Positions 57,149 to 64,000 of a stretch of 64,000 bases of DNA are shown here, piece by piece (position 1 is the stretch's first letter; every line of letters begins with the position of its first letter). A model generated the notes under the pieces. That model searched no databases, had not been told where the DNA came from, and saw only the letters and a list, made by a program, of their open reading frames with translations. Position numbers and translations under genes: made by a program. The DNA comes from Lunularia cruciata. Lineage: Eukaryota > Streptophyta > Marchantiopsida > Lunulariales > Lunulariaceae. The stretch lies in assembly GCA_948567375.1 (NCBI GenBank), contig OX419760.1, positions 3,100,001-3,164,000 of the forward strand, given 5' to 3'.

Positions 57149-57267
57149 TGTTTCAATCCAAAAGAGCGGATCACCCCTCTTGGAAGAACATGGGCTATTG
57201 AGACTAAGTAATTTTGGGGAGAAAAATTGTAGAGCAATTGATAGGTTAGGAGTGCTTTAGAAAGAGG

Positions 57268-59500
57268 ATGGGATGGAGACTCCTAGAGGACACTTTCCTA
57301 CATCCCATTTTCTGGAATCCATTTCACATCAAGGTCATGTACATCCAACGAGAGCAAGTGAGAGTATATCTCGTTTATCATTTTGGAAGAGAAATCATGG
57401 ACATAGTGATGAATTCACCAAACCCGGTGATTCTACATGTAGTGATTTATGATAGAGAGTGGGATTTGACCATCTAGATTTTTTTGTGATGGATCTAAAT
57501 GTCCCAAGTCCTCTCCCTTTCAACACTCAAGTAGAAATTTGTTATGTAGTTAGCCCAAAAGTGATGTTTAGGGATTTTGTAGTCATGAATTTTGGTGAGG
57601 AATATTATCAATGAGTGATAGCTTCTAAAGTCCTAATGGTAGTCCCAATAGTTCATGTGCCATCTCAAGTGATCATATTAACTCTATTGAAATAAAAGTA
57701 GCGATTGAGCGTTTGCAGGAACCATGAATCCGTAATTGTAGGAGCTGATGCAAGAAATGTAGGGGAATTGAATGAATTCCAAGAGATCAAGATGACCATG
57801 CATGCATTACAAAGTCAACTGTAGAATCAGGCAATACAAGAAGGAGAATTGTCTCAAAACCTATGATTGAAGTACTTGGAGAGGCACACATGCCTATGAC
57901 ATCAAACCCGGTCAACGATGAAGCCTTTATTGCTACTACGGATGAAGAAGACTTGCACTATTGAGCCTCACAAGGGGAATAGTGGAGAACTGGACCTTGA
58001 GAATGAATTGATACTTTTGCTTGTTCTCAATGGAGATCAACGAGCATGCCGCAAGCGTGTTTGCATGTGGGTACTTGATCCATAAATTCCTCACATGGTA
58101 CAATGCTTAGGAATGATCAATCTTATCAGAAAGAAGGGAGGTCACGTGGACAACAATGTAAGAAGGATTGCTGAAGAATTTCCAATTTGTGAATTCTATG
58201 TAGATGGCACAAATCTGACTATGGCAAAAGCAAAATAATAGCATACAAGAGTACGTGGAGGCATTTCTTGATCTACAAGTTGCAATAATAGACATGAGTC
58301 TAGCAAAGTGTAATACCAAGAGCCAGCCATATGATCTAGATGTGAAATATGGTTTGGTAATATTGGGAATGATGTTATACATGATGATCAAAATAGATCA
58401 GATAGAAGTATCACCAAAAGAGTACTTCTACTAATAGGGCAAAAATCAAAATAGACTTGAAAACCTTAGAATCAATAGCTACACATATGATTTAGAGGTG
58501 AAAATTTGTTTGGTAACATCATGAAGGATGTTACACATGATGGACTAAGTAGATCAGAAAGATGTATCACCAAAAGGGGACTTCTACTAATAGAGTAAGA
58601 ACCAAAATATGCTTGAAATCTTAGAAGGCAATTTTGGAGGCCTAAACAAATGAATTAAGCCTAAAAAATGTGCAGAATTCCCCCTTCCAATTGAAGAAAG
58701 GCTGACCTTCCTTTCCCCTGACTTTTTCTCATCAAGAGCTTTCCAACGATACCTCACCCATGTGATTTTGAGATTCCTATAGGAAGATTCCCTAAAAGAT
58801 TTGCTCCAGTCAAAGCTTGTTTCACCAACCAGATAGGACCAAGACCAACATGTCACCCATCCAAGTAGGTAATCCAAGGGTGGAGCTTGCTGACATGTCA
58901 CCTATCAATGTGCTTAATCCTAGGGTGGAGCTTCCTTGGAGGAGATCCTCTTTGTCTATATAATAAAGAGAAGGTGCTCCTTTAGGGCATTGGAGGTTGA
59001 GTGCAAAATCGTGTGTTTCTCATGGTGTGTTTCTTCTCAAGTCTCATATGCTTGGAGCATTACACAAAGGCTCTAGATAGTTTCAAACAAGGATTGAAGG
59101 AGCAGATTTCCCAAGAAGTCGTGGTACAAAATCCTCGCACTATATTTGAAGGCCATTGCTTGTGCATAGAGAATAGTAGGGGTACTTGGAGAAGGTGAAG
59201 GAGTAGTTTTGTCTCAACATTATCGGGCTAAAATGCCACATGTGGGTGGACCAATACTTATGGAATTGTGCAACCTTTGGTTTCGAGACCAAGGAGCACG
59301 ACTGCTTCAAGGAGAGCGGGGATGGGTGGAAGAATGGAGAGATGGAGTCCCACGAGAAGGAACTCAAGAAGAACAATGGCGTTGCTAAAATTATGGCCGT
59401 ATTGGACACATATCCATGAACTATTATGCTTGATTCCTTAGAGGCACTCGGTCTGCATATAGGCAATCTTTGAAAAACATGGAGAGACACAATGAAGAGG
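57268..59500 (+). pseudogene. Element B gag, interrupted by a solo LTR
   Basis: The first part reads GREIMDIVMNSPNPVILHVV and matches the minus-strand fragment of A at 9,534-9,767. Around 58,260 the sequence is EAFLDLQVAIIDMSLAK, and it resumes after the inserted LTR at 59,065 with KALDSFKQGLKEQISQEVVV, so the gag was split. At 59,383-59,424 a CCHC knuckle reads C-stop-N-Y-G-R-I-G-H-I-S-M-N-Y, with two cysteines changed to tyrosine. The protein would be the capsid and nucleocapsid. Confidence 0.8.
58309..59064 (+). repeat. Solo LTR of the A/B family nested in gag of B
   Basis: The 756-bp block starts TGTAATACCAAGAGCC and ends GCATTACA, and is flanked by CAAAG on both sides (58,304-58,308 and 59,065-59,069). 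This is a solo LTR left by recombination of a later insertion of the same family. Confidence 0.9.
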
Positions 59501-59534
59501 AGGATGTGGAAATCATCTGAAAAAACAAAGATTG

Positions 59535-59895
59535 TGTAATACCAAGAGCTAGCCATATGATTTAGATATGAAATTTGGTTTGGTAACATCTAGAATGATG
59601 TTATACATGATGGTCAAAATAGATCAAATAGAAGTATCACCAAAAGAGTACTTCTACTAATAGGGTAGAGATCGGAGTATACTTGAAAACTTTAGAACCA
59701 ATAGTTAGATATATGATTTAAAGGTGATAATTGGCTTGGTAATATTTGGAAGGATATTACACATGATGGAATAAACAGATCAGAAAGAGGTATCACCAAA
59801 AGGGGACTTCTACTAATAGAGTAGGAACCAAAATATGCATGAAATCTTTGAAGGTAATTTTTGAGGTCTAAACAGATGAATTAGACCTCAAAAAT
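59535..59895 (+). repeat. Truncated LTR of the A/B family nested in gag of B
   Basis: It starts TGTAATACCAAGAGCTAGC and covers the tandem U3 segment to AATGTG, then joins directly into gag at TGTACCTTGCAGCC. The intact gag of element A reads AAGATTG-CTTATAAATGTACCTTG here, so the 3' half of the LTR is missing. The junction lies in a short ATGTG/ATGT microhomology. Confidence 0.8.
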
Positions 59896-60178
59896 GTGTA
59901 CCTTGCAGCCTTATTGGCTCAACAAGGAAGTAGACAAGCAAGGGAGGAAGTAGACAAGTGCGCAAAGGTCCAAAAAGGCAAACTCATAATTGATTGTAAT
60001 AAAAGGAGTCCTAGAAGGCAATCAAGTGAGAGTATTGATAGATCCGGGAGCAACAAAGAATTTCTTGTCTTGCACTATTGCAATAAGATTGGAGATGGAT
60101 CTAGAGAAAGATGAGAGCAAAGAAGTAGAGTTACTTAATGGGCAAATAAAGAAGATTGACTCATTACCTAGAAGTTAG
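59896..60178 (+). pseudogene. Element B aspartic protease
   Basis: KGVLEGNQVRVLIDPGATKN is the retropepsin region with the catalytic aspartate codon at 60,042. Unlike the copy in A it keeps the active-site residue. The downstream part KKIDSLPRS ends at a stop. It would process the polyprotein. Confidence 0.8.
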
Positions 60179-60488
60179 CACTCTTTGTAGGAGAATATTA
60201 GGAAGCAATTGAGTGGCGAGTTATACAATTAGCTCACTATGATGCAATCTTAGGCATGCTATGGATGGAGCATTACAATCCTATGGTTGATTGGAGGAAG
60301 AAAGTAGTGAGCACCCACCAATAGATAATCATTGGTGTTAAAGAAAATCACATAGGCAAGAATTTCCTCTCTATGTCATAAGGACAACAACTATCTATAA
60401 GATAGATAGATGTTTCATGGGTCTAATAAGAGAAGTCAAGAGTGCACAACTTGATGGAAAATTCCTTAAAAATTGAAGGATGTGGTAA

Positions 60489-61620
60489 ATGAGTTGCAAG
60501 ATGGTCTTTTCAGATGATCTACCCTTAGGATTTCCACCAAAAAGGAGAGTAGATCATAAAATCGAGACACTTTTGGAGAATCATATCTTGTTTGTGAAGA
60601 AGAAGGATGGTATAATGTGCATGTGCATTGACTATCGGGGCCTCAATCAACAAACAATGAAGAATAATTACCCCTTACCCCGTATGGATGACTTTTTTGA
60701 TCAACTTAATGGAGCAAAACACATCACCAAACTAGACATACGGAGCAACTACAATCAAATCCAAATTTTAGAGGAAGATGCATACCAAACTACCTTTTGA
60801 ATCAAGTACAACCACTTTGAGTACCTTGTGATGCCTTTTGGCCTTACCAATGCACTTGCCACTTTCATGAGTCTTATAAATGACATATTTTGTCCATATT
60901 TGGATAAGTCTATTATCATCTTCCTAGATGACATCTTAGTATATAGTAGGACAATGATTGAACACAAATAACATCTTTGAGAAGTCCTCCAAATTCTAAG
61001 ACAAAATCAATTATACGCCAAAATCTCAAAGTGCAAGTTTGGCAAGTCTGAAGTATACTACTTGGGGCATAGAGTAAGTGCATATGTTATCCAAGTATTA
61101 ACATATAAAATATAAGTCATTGAAAAATATAGTGCTCCAAAAGATCAAACTTAACTCAAGAGCTTCTTGGGGTTGACGGGGTTCTATCATCAATTTGTCA
61201 AGGACTTCTCCAAGGTTGCACAACCTTTAATGGCACTACTTGGTAAAGGGAAGAAGTAGATGTGGAGAACCGCACAAGAGTTGGCCTTTCAAAATTTGAA
61301 AGATGCCTTGCTACATGCACCAATCTTGAAATGGTACAACCCAAAATGTCCAATCAAGTTGGCTACAAATGCATCAAGCATAGCAATAGGAGCAGTCCTA
61401 CAATAGGAGTGACATGACATATGGCATCCAATTGAATATTTCTCTCAAAAGCTATTACCAGTAAAATGCAATTATCACACCATAGAACAAGAAGAGCCAA
61501 GCATTGTCCTTGCAACTAAGCATTGGAAGAACTTTGTTGGTAAGAAGGCATTTGTAGTGGAGATAGACCACAAACCTCTAGTCTACCTCAAGACGTAGAA
61601 AGATCTATCTCATTGCCAGA
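60489..61620 (+). pseudogene. Element B reverse transcriptase and RNase H
   Basis: RT motifs in order are [58 protein letters not shown] and the catalytic FLDDILVYS (60,921-60,932, both aspartates intact). RNase H follows at about 61,360, where the usual TDAS reads TNAS, so the first catalytic aspartate has become asparagine. Several stops break the frame. The RT would copy element RNA into DNA. Confidence 0.84.
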
Positions 61621-62700
61621 TTTGGTAGGCAAAATGGCAACAACAATTCAACATGACAATCACCTACGTGGAAGACAAGAAGCAACTTGCTGATGCATTC
61701 ATCAAAATGCCAATGGAAAAAAATTGGTGGTAGAGGTCAAGATGATCATTGAATTTTGGCCAAAGATTAAGTGCTACAAAAACAAATTCACAGATTGTTA
61801 GAGCTCACATCAAAAGGAGTCACTAGCACAAAGGACTCAATTTTTATGATGGTAGATTATAGATCTTGAATGTCAAAGAATTATGCATCACCATCCTAGC
61901 AGAATATCATGATTTTGCCATTGCAAGTCATGTCAAAATGGACAAGTCCTTGGATGCAATCCAACACTATTACTATTGGCCCAAGATGAGCAATGATGTG
62001 ATGGACTATGTTTAGAGCTGCCTACTCTGTTTGCAAAACATAGCTTCTAATCAAGCTCTTGCAGGACTCCTTCAACCCCTCCCTACTCCTACACAATGTT
62101 GAGAACAAGTGAGTATGAATCTAGTCTATGAATTGCCTAAGACCATCTTAGGGTTTGACTCCATCATAGTCTTTGCTGATAGACTCAAGAAAATGATTCA
62201 TGTACACCCTACCACCAAGGATGTGACTGTTCCACAACTAGCTTAATTGTACTTAGATGCAATCTTCTCTCACCATGGCCTATCTTGAGTGCTCATCATC
62301 GATAGAGGCACTCAATTCACTAGTTTGTTTTGGCAAATACTCTTTGGTTTCTTCAAAACCAAGTTGGCCATGTCCATGGCTTACCACCCACAGACCGATG
62401 GACAAATAGAGTGAGCTAATTGCACTATTGAAGACATGCTGTGAGGTTTCACCTTAGATTAGCAAGAGAGGTGAAACACCTTACTTCCATTGGTGGTGGA
62501 ATTTTATTACATTTATTATTAGTTGTTCCTTGTAAGCTCAAACTGCATTTTATTGGGCCTTTTTGCATTTCATTTCCATTTCCATCAAGTTGGCATGGTG
62601 ACCTATCACCTCAAGCTACCACCAAACATGAAGATCCATCCAATGTTCCATGTTTCCTTACTATGCAGATATTCTTCCCAATCGGCCCACTATCATTCCA
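61620..62700 (+). pseudogene. Element B integrase
   Basis: The zinc region near 61,980-62,040 reads YYWPKMSNDVMDYV then SCLLCLQN. The core has VSMNLVYELPKTILGFDSII, in which the first catalytic aspartate is asparagine (A keeps it), then [11 protein letters not shown] (second aspartate) and [11 protein letters not shown] (glutamate). The GPF/Y-type C-terminal module follows in broken frames around 62,580-62,680 (VTYHLKLPPNMKIHPMFHVS). Not functional. Confidence 0.82.
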
Positions 62701-62732
62701 TACAAGACATTTGACCTTGTCCGACACTCATT

Positions 62733-62909
62733 GATGGCACAAAGGAATATGAAGTAGAACATATTCTCCAAAAATGCATCCGTGGTACTCGCCATCCATA
62801 GGTGGACTATCTTGTACAATGGAAATGTTACCTACTACATGAGGCAACATGGGAGCCAACTACCAACTTGACACATGCACTGGTGTTGGTGCAATATTTT
62901 GAGCAATAG
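62733..62909 (+). pseudogene. Element B chromodomain
   Basis: The frame reads KEYEVEHILQKCIRG, then after one stop VDYLVQWKCYLLHEATWEPT and HALVLVQYFEQ with a stop at 62,907. This is the chromodomain fold signature (YEVE-IL, YLV-WK-Y, TWEP). Chromodomains at the integrase end bind methylated histone H3 and steer insertion to heterochromatin, which places B among plant chromoviruses. Confidence 0.88.
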
Positions 62910-62932
62910 CTTTGCAATGAGGATATTATGTC

Positions 62933-62949
62933 TTAAAAGAAGGAAGGTT
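62933..62949 (+). other. Polypurine tract of element B
   Basis: AAAAGAAGGAAGGTT lies directly before the right LTR and would prime plus-strand synthesis. Confidence 0.7.
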
Positions 62950-63610
62950 TGTAATACCAATGAGCTAGACATATGATCTAGAGGTGAAATTGGTTTGGTA
63001 ACATCTGGAAGGACTTATACATGATGGACTAAATAGATCAGATAGAGGTATCACAAAAAGAGTACTTTTACTAATAGTGCAAAAACCAAAATAGACTTGA
63101 AAACCTTAGAATCAATAGCTAAAAATATGATCTAGAGGTGAAATTTGCTTTGGTAACATCTAGAAAGATGTTATACATGATGGAATAAATAGATCAGATA
63201 GAAGAATCACCAAAAGAGAACTTCTACTAATAGACCTCAAAAATGTGCAAATTACTCCACTGAGATGTAAACGGTTGGCCTTCCCTCCCCATGTATGTCT
63301 CATCAATAGCTTTCTAATAGTACCTCACTCATGCAATTTTGAGATTCCTACAAGAAGATTCCCCCTGGTCAACATTGGTTTGACCAACCAGATAGGACCA
63401 GATCCAACATGTCACCCATGCATGCATCTAATCTGAAGGTGGAGATGAATGACATGTCAACTATCCATATATCTGATCCAAGGATTATGCTTCTGTTGAG
63501 TGTCTCTACTTTGCTATAATGAAGCCATGGTGCTCCTTTTGAGCATTGGAGTTTGAGTGTGAACTTGTGCTTTCTCTTCTGGATTTCTCTACTATCCTCA
63601 GAATATTACA
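62950..63610 (+). repeat. 3' LTR of element B
   Basis: 661 bp, starting TGTAATACCAATGAGC and ending AGAATATTACA. It has the two tandem U3 units but lacks about 75 bp present in the left LTR between ACTTCTACTAATAG and CCTCAAAAATGTGC. Confidence 0.9.
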
Positions 63611-63659
63611 CAAGTGGTAACAACAAAGGAGAGTAGAGAATTCCATCAATCTTTGTAGG

Positions 63660-64000
63660 GAATTGATATTGTTATGTGTATATTGCTAAACAATATACAT
63701 CATTGTCAAAATCATGCACTATAGAAGCACAACTCATACAAAATTCATACATAAAATCTAAAGTACCACAATGATCAGTTCACACTCAACTCTGATCAGA
63801 AATCAATACTCAACTCAATTGTTTGCCAACAACATGCATTGATCATAGTCAAGCTACACCTACTTTAGTTAAGAGACTCCAAGTGATACTCACTGGCCTT
63901 TTTCCACCATAGCCAAGAACTCAAAGGCTCAACATCAGAGAAGTGAGCTCTTTGGAGCTGCACTTCAAAGGTATACCCCCTGTTTGATCTAGATCTCTAG
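63660..64000. repeat. Element-D-type LTR-like repeat, cut by window end
   Basis: Matches 29,600-29,960 closely and in order (AATATACATCATTG, CTATAGAAGCACAACTCA, AGAGACTCCAAGTGAT, GAAGTGAGCTCTTTGGAG). A further copy of D probably continues beyond the window. Confidence 0.7.

Larger units (their letters stand above)
56392..63610 (+). mobile_element. Ty3/gypsy chromovirus B, both LTRs and target duplication
   Basis: LTRs at 56,392-57,132 and 62,950-63,610 begin TGTAATACCAA and end ATATTACA. The 5-mer CAAGT flanks both sides (56,387-56,391 and 63,611-63,615), a true target duplication. Inside are gag, a degenerate knuckle, protease, RT, RNase H, integrase and a chromodomain. Two more LTRs of the same family interrupt gag (58,309-59,064 and 59,535-about 59,895). 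It is the same family as element A, in the opposite orientation. Frames are broken by stops. Confidence 0.93.

Noticed and set aside
1-64000. CRISPR arrays, operons, rRNA genes
   Set aside because: No regularly spaced short repeats of CRISPR type, no rRNA-like sequence, and the gene structure is eukaryotic.

Overview
The window looks like nuclear DNA of a land plant with a large, retroelement-rich genome, most likely a gymnosperm such as a conifer. That is an inference from dense, old, nested LTR retrotransposons of Ty3/gypsy and Ty1/copia type around one multi-exon plant gene. There are no operons, ribosome binding sites or phage-like genes. Almost every long open frame is decayed retroelement coding sequence.

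Layout. 1-10,621 is Ty3/gypsy element A on the minus strand, cut off by the window start. Two elements of a separate family with a coiled-coil ORF interrupt it (1,122-2,756 minus; 3,984-7,792 plus). A itself sits beside a minus-strand Ty1/copia gag-integrase remnant (10,622-12,562). 13,219-19,918 is Ty3/gypsy element C (+), with both LTRs, a primer-binding site, gag, protease and a 546-codon RT-RNase H frame, but no integrase core. 19,919-23,547 holds an LTR-like repeat and a third coiled-coil element. 24,668-28,870 is a second Ty1/copia (minus). About 29,580-36,950 is Ty3/gypsy element D (minus), whose pol ends in a PHD-finger-like segment; related repeat sequence lies at 39,131-41,215 and at the right edge.

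42,639-50,846 (minus) is the one apparently functional host gene. It has eleven coding exons that join without a frame break into a 504-residue protein of the plant SCAB family (stomatal closure-related actin-binding protein). Its 4.1-kb seventh intron carries about eight copies of a repeat with a palindromic core. Upstream is a GC-richer region with a cluster of overlapping inverted repeats (52,120-52,225).

52,351-56,391 is AT-rich with no recognisable gene. 56,392-63,610 is element B (+), a chromovirus of the same family as A, with two LTRs, a 5-bp target duplication (CAAGT), a chromodomain, and two further LTRs of its own family inside gag. The last 390 bases are a D-type repeat.

The retroelements do not form a shared pathway; they record successive insertions. 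Most worth a second look are the coiled-coil element family with TIR-like ends, the PHD-like module after the D integrase, three strong hairpins, and the SCAB intron repeat.
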